From contig NZ_CP047897.1 in NCBI RefSeq assembly GCF_009913235.1, forward strand, positions 1,631,501 to 1,695,500: DNA of 64,000 nucleotides. The letters are read 5' to 3'. The position numbers and the translations under genes were made by a program. The notes below the pieces were generated by a model, which saw only the letters and a program-made list of their open reading frames with translations, searched no databases and was not told the DNA's origin. Positions 24,755-35,200 of the stretch are shown piece after piece (position 1 is the stretch's first letter; each line of letters opens with the position of its first letter). The stretch comes from Nibribacter ruber. GTDB lineage: Bacteria; Bacteroidota; Bacteroidia; Cytophagales; Hymenobacteraceae.

Positions 24755-25588
24755 CTATTGGACTTCAAGCCTAATGGGCATGGTAAACCGCACCGGCACG
24801 GCGTTCCCGTTTTGGTAGCCAGGTTTCCAGCGAGGCATTTTCTTCACCACTCGCATCACTTCTTCCTCAGTGCCGTAGCCAAGGCCTTTGAGGATGGCAA
24901 GATCGGTGATGTCGCCGGTAGGGCTTACCACAAAGCTAATCACCACAGTGCCTTCTATGCCACTTCTTTGGGCAGCTGGTGGGTAACGCAGGTTTTTACT
25001 CACAAACTTCATTAGGGCCGGCATGCCGCCTTCAAACTCAGGCATTTTCTCTACAGACAGAAAGATTTCTGGCTTCTCTGCGGCAGGGACGTCTGGTGTG
25101 GTTCCCAATCCTCCTTCTACCCCACCTTCCACGGGCAGTTCATTTGCAACAGCCTCCCCGTTTCCTTCACTGGTGGCCAGGGAAGCAGTGGCCTGTTTCA
25201 AATCTTCCTGGGTAGGAATGTCTTCCTGGGATTGATTGGTTTGTTCCACTACTTTATAGGTGGTGTGTTGGACAGTGGGCCCGGCGGGCGGCGGCGGCGC
25301 TACGGCTGGCTCTTGGGGCAACTTCAGCTCAGCAAGCTTTACATCTGTGATTTTTATTGTCCCTAGGTTTGGTTTTACAATAGGAATAGGCAATTCTGCT
25401 TTGCCGGTTACTTTACTCACCAAGGCCGGAAAGGTGAATAGAAACACAAACAAGCCAACGGCATAAAAACTGGCCAGGGTTAAATGCTTGGGATACATTT
25501 TGCGCAGCGCGTACGCACCATAGGCTTTGTTTCTTCCTTCAAAGACCATGTCGTTTAAGGTTTCTGGGGTGTTGTGGTTGGTTTCCAT
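24755..25588 (-). CDS. TonB family energy transducer
   Basis: 277 residues from METNHNTPETLNDMVFEGRN. The N-terminal GRNKAYGAYALRKMYPKH motif and a single membrane span (FYAVGLFVFLFTFPAL) are typical of Bacteroidota TonB-like proteins. A Pro-rich periplasmic linker follows, then the TonB C-terminal domain (NLRYPPAAQRSGIEGTVVIS, then FVVSPTGDITDLAILKG). It couples inner-membrane energy from ExbB/ExbD to TonB-dependent outer-membrane transport. No exbBD or receptor genes are near. An ATG 13 codons upstream is less likely, as family members begin close to this Met. Confidence 0.9.
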   Translation of the reverse strand: METNHNTPETLNDMVFEGRNKAYGAYALRKMYPKHLTLASFYAVGLFVFLFTFPALVSKVTGKAELPIPIVKPNLGTIKITDVKLAELKLPQEPAVAPPPPAGPTVQHTTYKVVEQTNQSQEDIPTQEDLKQATASLATSEGNGEAVANELPVEGGVEGGLGTTPDVPAAEKPEIFLSVEKMPEFEGGMPALMKFVSKNLRYPPAAQRSGIEGTVVISFVVSPTGDITDLAILKGLGYGTEEEVMRVVKKMPRWKPGYQNGNAVPVRFTMPIRLEVQ

Positions 25589-25911
25589 GGCAGTTTGTGT
25601 GTTTGGTATATCCCTTAGATGCAGCAAACCCTATATTTCCATACGCGGCTGTAATAAATTTTCCAAAGAACCTACTTATCAGACAAAGGGTCAGGGATTT
25701 GACGAGCGTGGCAGATTTTAGAACAATCTTGAGCGAACCGTTGTTAAAATAGAGAAACCGGCAAAAGCGTTGAACCAGGCGGCCCTGAGGGTGGGCAAAT
25801 AAGCCCTTACGCACACACCTTTTCCTGGTGAGTATCCGTTAAAGAGAAATATGGCCGCCCCTAGAAACAGGCACTACTTTTGCATATATTTACTGACTTT
25901 ATCACTGTAAT
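25589..25911. other. Gene-free region of 323 bp between divergent genes
   Basis: Carries the promoters of the TonB gene (minus) and the tail-specific protease gene (plus). No repeat element or other feature was recognised apart from the -7 motif. Confidence 0.7.
25875..25882 (+). promoter_or_regulatory. Putative -7 element of the tail-specific protease gene
   Basis: TACTTTTG matches TAnnTTTG, 29 nt upstream of the ATG at 25912. Confidence 0.5.
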
Positions 25912-28020
25912 ATGCTTTCATTGAAAACAAAACTGGTTGCTTACGGTACCGCTGCCTCAGTGGTATTCGGGATTGCCTCCTATAAACTTCTGGAGAAGGA
26001 AGGCCCTACCGCCAGTCAGAAGAACGAGGTGCTGGCCAAGGTACTGATGCAGGGGCTTTCTTCTGCCCACTACTCGCCGGAGCGCCTGGACGACGACCTT
26101 TCCAAAAAAGCCTTCGCGCTCTACCTGGAGCGACTGGACTATAATAAAAAGTTCTTGCTTAAATCTGACGTGGACCAACTGGCCAAGTACCAGACCCAGC
26201 TGGATGATGAGATCAAGAACGGCTCCTTCAAATTCTTTGACCTTTCCATGGCACTCCTGAACAAGCGCCTGAAAGAAGCCGAGGGCTATTATAAAGAGAT
26301 CTTGGACAAGCCCTTTGACTTTACCAAGGACGAGTCTATTGAAGTGAAGCCAGACAAGATCAAGTTTGCCACCTCACAGGCGGCTCTCAAGGAAGAATGG
26401 CGCAAGTACCTCAAGTACCAGGCCCTCATTAGAGTAGCCGATGCCATAGACAGCCAGCAGAAGGCAGACACGGTAGGAAACCAGGAAGCGAAGAAAACTC
26501 CGGCCGAGATGGAAGCCGAAGCCCGCAAGAAGATCAAGGAAAGCTATGATGACCTCTTCAAGCGCATGAGCCAGCTGGAGAACGAAGACTGGCGTTCTAC
26601 TTACTTCAATGCGTTCGCCAACGTTTTTGACCCACACACAGAATACTTCGCTCCTAAGGAGAAAGAAGACTTTGACATTGAGTTTTCTGGCACCCTGGAA
26701 GGCATTGGCGCCGTGTTAACCGAAAAAGACGGCTACATACGCGTCTCTGAAATAACTCCTGGCAGCCCGTCTTACATGCAAGGTGAGCTGAAAGCCGGTG
26801 ACATGATTTTGAAGGTAGCCCAAGGCAGCAAAGAGCCAGTAGACGTGCAGGGCATGCGCCTGGACAAAGCCGTGACCTTGATACGGGGTAAGAAAGGCAC
26901 TGAGGTGCGGCTTACCGTTAAAAAAGTAGACGGCACCTTGAAAAACATTTCTATCATTAGAGACGTGGTGGTGCGCGAAGAAGGCTTTGCCAAGTCATTG
27001 CTCATCAACGGCCCTAAGCCCATCGGGTATATTCAACTGCCTGCCTTCTACGCTGACTTTAACGGCACAGGTGGCCGCAACAGCGGTGACGACGTAGCCA
27101 CAGAGATTGAGAAACTGAAGGAAGAAAACGCCCAGGGAATCATTCTTGATTTGCGCAACAACGGCGGTGGTTCACTGCAAGACGTAGTAGACATGGTAGG
27201 CTTGTTCATCAAGTCGGGGCCGGTGGTGCAGGTGAAATCTGCCACGGGAGCGCCCGCCGTACTGGAAGACCGTGACCCGCAGCTTCAGTTCACCGGACCT
27301 CTGGTGGTATTGGTAAATGAGAACAGTGCCTCTGCCTCTGAGATCATGGCTGCGGCCATTCAGGATTACAAGCGCGGAGTGATTGTGGGGAGTTCTACCT
27401 ATGGCAAAGGAACCGTTCAGCAGTTCTTCAACCTGGACCAGGTGCTACCTGCCACTTTTAACGCCGTAAAACCGTTGGGCCACGTGAAACTCACTACCCA
27501 GAAATATTACCGGGTTAGCGGAGGCACCACCCAAATGCGCGGGGTCACGCCAGACATCATCTTACCAGATACCTACACGTACTTGAAATACGGTGAGAAA
27601 GAGCAAGAGCACGCGTTGCCGTTTGATGAGATTCCGGCAGCCAAATTCTCTGCCTGGCAGAGTCCTTCCCTGCCCATGGACAAGCTGAAAAACGCGTCCA
27701 AGGCCAGAGTTTCCAACAGTGCCACGTTCTCTTTGATCAATCAAAGCGCCCTGCGCCTGAAAGAAAGATCTGAGTCTACCCTGCGTTCGCTTAAATTGAC
27801 CACCTACATGGCAGAAGAAAAGAAAAACCAGGCCGAGGCCAAGAAACTGGAAGAAGCCCGCAAGAGCATTCCTCAGCTGGACGTAGCCACCTTGAAAGCC
27901 GATGTGAAGAAACTGGCCGCTGACACTTCTGCCTCTGCCCGTTTCAGTGCGTTCACGCGCAACGCCAAGAAAGACCTGTACATTCAGGAAGCAGTAGCCA
28001 TCTTAAAAGATGAGTTATAA
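25912..28020 (+). CDS. Carboxy-terminal processing (tail-specific) protease, S41
   Basis: 702 residues, the long Prc/Tsp type. A short membrane anchor (VAYGTAASVVFGIASYKLL) is followed by an N-terminal helical domain (to about 240), a PDZ domain (IRVSEITPGSPSYMQGELKA, then GDMILKV) and the S41 catalytic core with Ser in NENSASASEIMAA and Lys in STYGKGTVQQF. A C-terminal DUF3340-like helical part completes it. It degrades or trims periplasmic proteins from their C-termini. Monocistronic, with terminator fused to a palindrome. Confidence 0.94.
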   Translation: MLSLKTKLVAYGTAASVVFGIASYKLLEKEGPTASQKNEVLAKVLMQGLSSAHYSPERLDDDLSKKAFALYLERLDYNKKFLLKSDVDQLAKYQTQLDDEIKNGSFKFFDLSMALLNKRLKEAEGYYKEILDKPFDFTKDESIEVKPDKIKFATSQAALKEEWRKYLKYQALIRVADAIDSQQKADTVGNQEAKKTPAEMEAEARKKIKESYDDLFKRMSQLENEDWRSTYFNAFANVFDPHTEYFAPKEKEDFDIEFSGTLEGIGAVLTEKDGYIRVSEITPGSPSYMQGELKAGDMILKVAQGSKEPVDVQGMRLDKAVTLIRGKKGTEVRLTVKKVDGTLKNISIIRDVVVREEGFAKSLLINGPKPIGYIQLPAFYADFNGTGGRNSGDDVATEIEKLKEENAQGIILDLRNNGGGSLQDVVDMVGLFIKSGPVVQVKSATGAPAVLEDRDPQLQFTGPLVVLVNENSASASEIMAAAIQDYKRGVIVGSSTYGKGTVQQFFNLDQVLPATFNAVKPLGHVKLTTQKYYRVSGGTTQMRGVTPDIILPDTYTYLKYGEKEQEHALPFDEIPAAKFSAWQSPSLPMDKLKNASKARVSNSATFSLINQSALRLKERSESTLRSLKLTTYMAEEKKNQAEAKKLEEARKSIPQLDVATLKADVKKLAADTSASARFSAFTRNAKKDLYIQEAVAILKDEL

Positions 28021-28048
28021 GCAGTAGAACCTGAGTCAGCCTCTCACC

Positions 28049-28085
28049 AAAACGCCACCTCTGCCAGACAGAGGTGGCGTTTTTT
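28049..28085 (+). terminator. Terminator of the tail-specific protease gene, fused to a palindrome
   Basis: ACGCCACCTCTG pairs with CAGAGGTGGCGT followed by TTTTT. The CGTTTTTT end is at the same time the left end of palindrome copy 15. Confidence 0.88.
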
Positions 28086-28115
28086 GCTTATTTCCGGCAA
28101 AACAAGCTAAAAACG
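28078..28115. repeat. 38-bp palindromic repeat, copy 15
   Basis: CGTTTTTTGCTTA, centre TTTCCGGCAAAA, right arm CAAGCTAAAAACG. It shares its left end with a terminator and its right end is 1 nt from the stop of the next gene. Confidence 0.82.
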
Positions 28116-28116
28116 G

Positions 28117-29286
28117 CTAGGCTTTCATTTTGTCAAACGCCTGCGCCAGGTCCTTGATCAGGTAGTCTGCCTCTTCCAGACCAATGTAGAACCTGATGAG
28201 GTTGTGCGGCAGGTTAGACCGATAATTGCCTTCTCTATAAGAGGCCACCGTAGGATAAATAAGGGATTCATGCCCACCCCAGGACGCCGCCATCAAAAAG
28301 TGCTGCAAGCTGTCACAGAAGCGTTCAATCTCCGGCACATCCTCTGAGGTTAGTTGAATGGTGAACTGCCCGGTATTGTTGCGCATTTGTTTTTTAGCCA
28401 GTTCATACTGCGGATGGCTGGGCAGGAACGGCCAGTAGATTTTGGCAACCTCGGGGCGCTGCTCCAGAAAGGCTATCACCTGCCGCGTGGTTTGGGCAAT
28501 GCGCTCCATGCGCACCGGTAAGGTTCTGAGGCCCCTAATCAGCAACCAGGCATCATGTGGCGAAAGTACAGCACCCAAGGTCATGTATTCGCGCTCAAAG
28601 ATGTGGTTGATTTTCTCACTAGACCCGCAGATGACACCGCCCATGGTATCACTGTGACCGCTTATGTATTTGGTAGCCGCATGTACTACCAGGTCCACGC
28701 CCAAGGTAGCCGGGTTCTGGTAAAGCGGACTAGAGAAGCTATTGTCAATGATGGTACAAATGTTCTTTTCTTTGGCAATGGCGGTGATGGCGGCTATGTC
28801 CTGTAGCTCAAAAGTGAAGGAATTGGGACTCTCCAGGTAGTACAGAACGGTGTTCTCTTTGGTGGCTAGCCGGTAATTCTCCGCCACCGTTCCATCTATC
28901 ATAGTCACCTCCACCCCAAACCGAGGCAGAAACTTATTCATGAGTGCATTGGCCCAGGTGTATGGCTTGTTCACGCACACGATATGGTCACCGGCCTTCA
29001 CTTGGGACAGCACGGCGGCAGACACCGCTGCAATGCCGCTGCCAAGCGCAATGGCGTGCTCCGTGCCCTCCAGGGCGGCCATCTTCTTTTCCAGAATGTC
29101 TACGGTGGGGTTGTTGCCTCTGGAGTAAAAGTCTACCTCTGCTTCATGCTGCAAGGCATACCTGAAATCTTCTACCGTGGGGCAGGCAAAATTACTGGAC
29201 TGAATGATGGGAGGTGCCACCGCGTTAAAGTACGCCGCGCGGTCTTCGCCCAGCTCATTCAATATATAAGAGAGGTCCATGGCCAA
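28117..29286 (-). CDS. Trans-sulfuration PLP enzyme (cystathionine gamma-lyase/synthase family)
   Basis: 389 residues, fold type I PLP enzyme of the Cys/Met metabolism family. The PLP Lys is in VHAATKYISGHSD; the cofactor-binding DNSFSSPLYQNP and the YSRGNNPTVDILEKKMAALEG start are also clear. Family members carry out gamma-elimination or gamma-replacement on homoserine- or cysteine-derived substrates; subfamily and thus reaction cannot be fixed by eye. No methionine or cysteine genes adjoin. The stop codon lies next to a 38-bp palindrome. Confidence 0.88.
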   Translation of the reverse strand: MAMDLSYILNELGEDRAAYFNAVAPPIIQSSNFACPTVEDFRYALQHEAEVDFYSRGNNPTVDILEKKMAALEGTEHAIALGSGIAAVSAAVLSQVKAGDHIVCVNKPYTWANALMNKFLPRFGVEVTMIDGTVAENYRLATKENTVLYYLESPNSFTFELQDIAAITAIAKEKNICTIIDNSFSSPLYQNPATLGVDLVVHAATKYISGHSDTMGGVICGSSEKINHIFEREYMTLGAVLSPHDAWLLIRGLRTLPVRMERIAQTTRQVIAFLEQRPEVAKIYWPFLPSHPQYELAKKQMRNNTGQFTIQLTSEDVPEIERFCDSLQHFLMAASWGGHESLIYPTVASYREGNYRSNLPHNLIRFYIGLEEADYLIKDLAQAFDKMKA

Positions 29287-29335
29287 AGAATTTGGTTCTG
29301 CTCTTTTTACTCAAGCGCCTCCTGTAAGGTTCATA

Positions 29336-29376
29336 AAACACAAAAGGCCTGCCGAATAGGCAAGCCTTTTGTGTTT
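29336..29376 (-). terminator. Terminator after the PorP-like gene
   Basis: AAACACAAAAGGC with TGCC/GGCA extension pairs with GCCTTTTGTGTTT. Read on the minus strand it follows the stop at 29393. Confidence 0.75.
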
Positions 29377-29392
29377 ACTCAAAGAGGTATGA

Positions 29393-30310
29393 CTAGAATT
29401 TCATTCTCAGGCTGGCTTCTACCTGCGGGTCTGGCTCATAGCCGTTTTTCTCCTGGGTCAGGTCATAGGAAGTTAACAGGGAGAACCGGTCTGCTAGTTT
29501 TACCCCTGCATTCAAGCTCCAGGGCGCCTGCTCAAATTCATATCTGCTTCCGTTGCGGTAGGTGGCGCCTACAGAAATCATCTTCACGTTGGCCAGTACA
29601 TTGTATTGCTGGGCCAGCTTTCCGCCGTTCAAGGGCTTGTCCAGAAAAAGCGAGGGAGTGATGTTTACGTCCTGGGTTAAGGTGAATTTATAACCCGCCG
29701 TCAGGTACAGTTCGCGTTCATCATGCACCTCAGAGGCACCGGTCAGGTTGAAGGTGGGTTCCAGCAGATTGGCAAAGGTGGCCCCGGCGAAGAAATCCTG
29801 CACGTTCAGCCAAAGGCCCATGTTTACGTCTGGCCTTAAGTCATTGTCATGGCCCACCATGGGTTTAACGGCGTAGATTCTGGAGAATTCAGCCAAGTCT
29901 ACATTCAGGTACTTGCCAGACAGCTCTGCGCCAATGCCCAGTCCGCTCTCTGGTCCTAGTTTAAATCGTTTGGTATAGCTTAATCCCAATTTGCCCAGCC
30001 AGTAGGGACCAAACTGATCATACAAGGCTACCACGCCTACTCCGTTGCGGGTGGTGTCTCCTACGGCACCATGATAATAGGCCAAAACAGACAAGGGTGC
30101 CGTGGACGATTCGCCGCCCAGGGAGTTCAGGTGCGTGGTGATGCCCACTTCTTTTTTGCCCTCAGCCCCCGCGAAGGCAGGGTTCAGGAAAAAATAGTTT
30201 TGATGGTACAACCTGGGAATGAAGCTCTGGTGTCTTTGCGAGGAACTTTGCCCGTAAGCGGCTCCGGTCAATAGCAATAGGGAGAAGGCCAGTAATTGTT
30301 TCAGTTTCAT
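29393..30310 (-). CDS. PorP/SprF family type IX secretion membrane protein
   Basis: 305 residues. Signal peptide MKLKQLLAFSLLLLTGAAYG, then FIPRLYHQNYFFLNPAFAGA, the hallmark start of PorP/SprF proteins (NPAxAG). The rest alternates as an outer-membrane beta-barrel and ends in an aromatic residue (LRMKF). Such proteins are linked to type IX secretion and gliding, often paired with a secreted partner. A gene for a large protein with a C-terminal sorting domain lies nearby (32286-35678), with a gamma-glutamyltransferase gene in between. Pairing with it is inference. No other porK-N genes are in the window. Confidence 0.9.
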   Translation of the reverse strand: MKLKQLLAFSLLLLTGAAYGQSSSQRHQSFIPRLYHQNYFFLNPAFAGAEGKKEVGITTHLNSLGGESSTAPLSVLAYYHGAVGDTTRNGVGVVALYDQFGPYWLGKLGLSYTKRFKLGPESGLGIGAELSGKYLNVDLAEFSRIYAVKPMVGHDNDLRPDVNMGLWLNVQDFFAGATFANLLEPTFNLTGASEVHDERELYLTAGYKFTLTQDVNITPSLFLDKPLNGGKLAQQYNVLANVKMISVGATYRNGSRYEFEQAPWSLNAGVKLADRFSLLTSYDLTQEKNGYEPDPQVEASLRMKF

Positions 30311-30428
30311 GGATAGGGGAAGAGAGTTACGTTCTTAAAATTTGATATAAGATTAATTTACCCTCCAACCATATTAAAAGTTTTAAAGTTCAGACATGCT
30401 TCCTATTGCGTGAGTGCCGCTTTAACTA

Positions 30429-32135
30429 TCAATATCCCAAGGCGGTGTCATCTCCCCTGGGGTCGGCGCCTCCTTGCAGTTTACCGTTGGGCAGACGCAG
30501 AATGGCTTCCACAGCGCCATATGCTCCTCTTTCCTGTAGTTGGTGCCCACGAGCTTTCAGGTTTTCTCTGACCTCTTGTGACAATGCCTTTGGCTCATGC
30601 TCAATTTTATCAGGGAGCCATTGATGGTGGAACCTGGGCGCGGCTACCGCTTCCTGCATGCTCATGCCGTGTTCTATTACATTGAGTACCGCCTGAAAAA
30701 CCGAAGTGATGATGGTGGAACCGCCGGGCGTGCCCACTACCATGAACAACTGGCCGTTCTTCTCCAGAATGGTGGGCGTCATGGAGCTGAGCATGCGCTT
30801 GCCAGGTGCAATGGCGTTGGCCTCGCCGCCCACTAAGCCAAACATGTTGGGCACACCGGGCTTGGCACTGAAATCATCCATCTCATTGTTGAGCAAGAAG
30901 CCCGCGCCCTGCACTACTACTTTGGAACCGTAATTGCCGTTGAGCGTGGTAGTCACCGAAGCCGCGTTGCCCCACTGGTCTACAATAGAATAGTGCGTGG
31001 TCTGGTCGCTCTCCTTTGCCGGGGCACCTGCTTGAATCTGCGCCGAGGGGGTGGCTCTCTCTAAGGAAAAGGAAGCCATGCGCTGTCGCAGATAATCCTT
31101 ATCCAGGAGACCTTTTACCGGCACTTTGTAGAAATCTGGATCACCCAAGTGGGTGGCGCGGTCTGCGTACACCCGGCGCTCTGCCTCAGCCATTACGTGC
31201 ACCGTATTAGGTGCCTGCCAGCCCCACCCATTCAAATCATAAGGTTCTACCAGTTGCAGCAGCTGTACCAAGGCAATACCTCCGCTGGACGGGGGTGGCA
31301 TGGAGAGAATGGTGTAGTCTTTGTACTTACCTTTTACCGGCGTGCGCCAGACAGAATGGTAGTCTTGCAAGTCTTGCTTAGAGATAAGCCCCTTCCCTTT
31401 TTGCATTTCCTGCACAATGAGCTCAGCCGTTTCGCCTTCGTAAAACCCGGCGCGCCCTCTGTCTCTGATGCGGGTTAGCGTACTGGCCAATTCTTTCAAC
31501 GGCAGGGTGTCTCCTTTCTGCCATACGGTACTTTTTATCAGATGCGGCCGATAGTGATTGGATTTCTCCAGCAAAGACTTCGCGGAATTGAGGCCGTCGG
31601 CTTCCCGCTGTGACAATACCACGCCGCGGGTGGCCAGGTCAATGGCGGGTTGCACCACTTCGGCCCAGGATAGCTTGCCCAGTTTCTGATGCAGCGTAAC
31701 CATGCCGTCTACCGTGCCCGGAACGCCCACAGCCAAGTGCCCCAACGTGCTGAGGTCTGATTGCATGTTGCCGGCGGCATCTAAGTACATGTCTCGTGAG
31801 GCGGCTTTGGGCGCTTTTTCCCTGTAGTCGAGAGCGCCTGCTTCGCCGTCGCTTTTGCGGTAAACCAGAAATCCGCCGCCGCCAATATTACCAGCCCTAG
31901 GGTAGGCCACGGCCAGCGCGAACTCCGTGGCGACGGCCGCGTCATAAGCGTTTCCGCCTTTCTGCAGAATGGACAAGCCTATTTTGGAGGCTTCGGGGTG
32001 GGCGCTTACCACCATTCCCCGGCTGGCTATAACTCCTGTAGAAGTCTGCGTACCTGTTTCCTGTTCTGCAGATCTACATCCCGTCCAGAGGCAAGTAGTG
32101 AACAAAAGAACAAATGCGGTTGTATATTTTTTCAT
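30429..32135 (-). CDS. ggt: Gamma-glutamyltransferase (glutathione hydrolase)
   Basis: 568 residues. Exported Ntn-hydrolase that cleaves gamma-glutamyl bonds, self-processing at a Thr. The signal carries a lipobox-like TTCLWTGC. Landmarks: GNAYDAAVATEFALAVAYPR, GGGFLVYRK, the processing-site Thr in SDQTTHYSIVDQWGNAAS and the substrate loop PGKRMLSSMTPTI. The length is standard. It is likely a periplasmic or outer-membrane lipoprotein. No glutathione genes are near, and the window encodes bacillithiol synthesis, so gamma-glutamyl peptides in general are as likely a substrate as glutathione. Confidence 0.93.
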   Translation of the reverse strand: MKKYTTAFVLLFTTCLWTGCRSAEQETGTQTSTGVIASRGMVVSAHPEASKIGLSILQKGGNAYDAAVATEFALAVAYPRAGNIGGGGFLVYRKSDGEAGALDYREKAPKAASRDMYLDAAGNMQSDLSTLGHLAVGVPGTVDGMVTLHQKLGKLSWAEVVQPAIDLATRGVVLSQREADGLNSAKSLLEKSNHYRPHLIKSTVWQKGDTLPLKELASTLTRIRDRGRAGFYEGETAELIVQEMQKGKGLISKQDLQDYHSVWRTPVKGKYKDYTILSMPPPSSGGIALVQLLQLVEPYDLNGWGWQAPNTVHVMAEAERRVYADRATHLGDPDFYKVPVKGLLDKDYLRQRMASFSLERATPSAQIQAGAPAKESDQTTHYSIVDQWGNAASVTTTLNGNYGSKVVVQGAGFLLNNEMDDFSAKPGVPNMFGLVGGEANAIAPGKRMLSSMTPTILEKNGQLFMVVGTPGGSTIITSVFQAVLNVIEHGMSMQEAVAAPRFHHQWLPDKIEHEPKALSQEVRENLKARGHQLQERGAYGAVEAILRLPNGKLQGGADPRGDDTALGY

Positions 32136-32140
32136 AGATC

Positions 32141-32178
32141 CGTTTTTAGGCTATTTCCTTGAAAACAGGCTAAAAACG
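32141..32178. repeat. 38-bp palindromic repeat, copy 16 (upstream of ggt)
   Basis: CGTTTTTAGGCTA, centre TTTCCTTGAAAA, right arm CAGGCTAAAAACG. It lies only 5 nt upstream of the ggt start codon, so it is in the 5' leader of ggt. Confidence 0.85.
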
Positions 32179-32231
32179 CCTGCTCCTTTGCTCTACACTT
32201 GAGGTACGTAAATAACAGAATATACCTGCAT

Positions 32232-32266
32232 AAAAAAAGCCTGCCAGAAAGGTCTGGCAGGCTTTT
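32232..32266 (-). terminator. Terminator of the secreted nuclease-like gene
   Basis: AAAAGCCTGCCAGA pairs with TCTGGCAGGCTTTT. On the minus strand a seven-T run follows. Confidence 0.87.
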
Positions 32267-32285
32267 GCTTTACTGTGTGTAAGAA

Positions 32286-35200
32286 TTAGTTCTTGATCAC
32301 GCGGGCCTGATACGTCTCAGAACCAGCTTGGATCTTGATCAGGTACAGACCGGCGGCAGATTTTTGCAACACGCGGCTCAACTCCTGGTTCAAGGCCTGC
32401 TCAGTGCCTGCCGTCTGCAATAATACCTCCCCGCGGGTGGTGTACAGAGTCAGGTTAACTTTAGACTGCTTGCTTACTTTAGCTGGCAACTGCAACGTGA
32501 TCTTACCTACCGTTGGGTTAGGATAGACGCCAAACGTACCAGCAATGGCATCTCTGATACCCAGGGCACCGCTCAAAGCGAAACGGGCAGTAACCGGAAG
32601 GTGGTCAGAAGTTGTGGTGAGGTATCCAGAGATATAGTTTCTAGGATCTTCAATCACGATGGAGCTCTCAATGTATTCGTCTACCAACTCGTTAGAGATT
32701 ACAATATGGTCTAAGAAGTTACCTCCAGAGACCGTTGGGTGAGAAGTGGCTCCTGCCTGGCTCAACTCATAGGTAAGAGTCTTGTAGTTGGCTACGTCGG
32801 TCACAATCGGGTTGAAGGTGCTTACGTAGTTGGCGCCTCTGGTTGACTTGGAAACGTCATCGTTGAAGTCACCTAGCAAAATCAGGTTCACGTTGCCGTA
32901 GTGGGCTTTCAAGGAATCTGACAATACCTGTACGTCTTTCAGTCTGTCTGTGTAGTCCCCAGACTCAGAACCTGCCTTAGTATGGACGTTCACAACGTAT
33001 ACGCGCTGGGTTTTACCATCTACGGTTACGTTGAAGATGCCCATGTACGGCAGACGACCCGAAGACCAGAAACCAGCGTCAATGCCTGTGTTGGTGGCAC
33101 CGTCTACTGTTCTCTTGTACAGGTCTTCAAACATTACTCTAAAGCCAACTGGCGTCACAGTGGCGGTGTTGTACACAAAACCTACTTTCTGGGCCGGGAA
33201 TGGCGTGGTGTTGTTGGATTGTCTTACAGAGAAGGAATACGCAGGAGAAATTCTCTTGGCATAGCCTGGCATGGCGGCCACTACTTTGTCCAACTCTGGC
33301 TCATCTACTACTTCCTGTACCGCAAAAATATCTGACTTAATAGTCTGCATTACTTTGGTAGCGTTCTCTACCTGTAAAGCGTCATTGGTTGGGCCGTACT
33401 CAAAGTTTGTGTCGCTCTTCATGTCTGTTGCGAAGAACTCCATGTTGAAGGTGGTCACCTCAAAAGTCTCAGACTTAAAGTAAGAACTACCTTCTACCAT
33501 GATGGTTTTCACATCTAAGCCAGTGCCTGTGATGGCAATTGCGCCTTTCTGCAATACAACTTTGGTGGTGGGTGCATACACTATTGAGATTATCTGACCA
33601 GCGGCAGCGGCGGTTTCAGTAACTACTACGCTTTGCTCATACGTAGAACCAGAAGCTTTCACTTTGAAGCCAGCAGGAGCAGTCACGGTCACGTTTCCAG
33701 AACCAGCTGCTTTTAAGGTGAAGGTCTGTGGATCTGACATGGCACCTGGAGCAACCTCACCAAAGGACAGAAGCGAAGTAGGGATTTGGTAGAAAGAAGC
33801 TTTGTCTTCTACTTTAAAGTTGTCTACCGTCCATCTAGACGCAGCTTCAGCGGTAGAGGTGTACACAAACGCAACATATACGTTGGCATTCTTAGGCAGT
33901 TCAATTCCTTCGGCCACGGTCCAAACGCTGCTGTTAGAGGCCGGGAATACGTTAGGGATCTCGGTCCAGGTGGCGGCAGTTGGGTTGCCAGTGCCTGTAT
34001 AATCCGTAGAGTACATCAGTTTCAGCTGGTTGCCGGCAAAGGCAGAGATAGAGGCAAACTGCAGCACTGGGTAGTTGGTGAAGCTGGCCAAGTCCATGGA
34101 CGGCGAAATCAACCAGTCTTCGTTTACATTGTTACCGTTGGAATAACCGTTGATTTGAGCGGCTTTGTCCGGGGTTTCGTTGGTGCAACCAGACAAACAA
34201 GTCTGACCGAAGTTAGTGCTGGCCCAAACCTGAGCACCGCTAACGCTAAACTGGCTCCAGCCGCTGTTGGTCAGGAACGCAGCATCATTGAAGTTCTGTA
34301 CATATGGATTAAAAGCCGAACCAGTCAAGGCTACGGTTACTTCCTGGCCACCGGTTGTATTGTGAGTGATGGACCCAGTGGCGGCACCAGCAGCAGAAGG
34401 TGCAAAACGCACATATACTTTTTCACCGGCCGTAATCTCTGCCTGGGTGAAGGTTAACGCGGTAGTGCCAAAGTTTCCTAGTTCAGCCGCCGCTCTCTTG
34501 GCAATCTGGAAAGGACCTGTTACGGCCACGGTCACATCACCTGTCAAGTTAGATGCAGAGAACTCATACGACTGCACGGCAGAAGTCTTGCCCTGAGACG
34601 TAGTGCCAAACGTAAGGCTAGAAACAGCCGTGGTAATCACCGGCGAAGCAGTAGAAGCCGTAGTGAAATTCCAGGTGGTGTTGTCTGTGATACCGGCAAA
34701 TGCATTGCCTGCTATATCAGTAACAGCGTTGGCCGCAACCTGAATGGCGTAGTTCTTACCTGGCTGCAAAGCGGTAGCGCTGGTCAAGGTTACCGTAGAA
34801 CCTTCTACGGCTGCCGTCAACGCTGAATTAGTGTTGTCTGAAAGATTGTACAAGGTAAAGGCACCCGCACCCAGTTTCACCGCTTCATTAAAAGTAATGG
34901 TCAAGTTGGTGGTGGTAGCAATTCCTGTAGCGTTGTCTGCCGGCATAAACGGCGTAGCGCCTAAAGAAGGGGCGGTTACGTCTGTGGCACCAGCTATAAA
35001 ACTTACAGAAAAGTCATCAATGGCGTAGATACCATCATTTCCACCATCATTTGTATCTTTCCATCTTAGGTAAATAATCGCATCTGGAGCTAAAGTCTCT
35101 GTGATGGTTCCTGTAATGGCCGTTCTGTTAGCAGCCAAATTACCATTCACCGCGGCATTATCAACAGCGTCCGTTAGCTTTTCAACTAAATTAAGGCTTG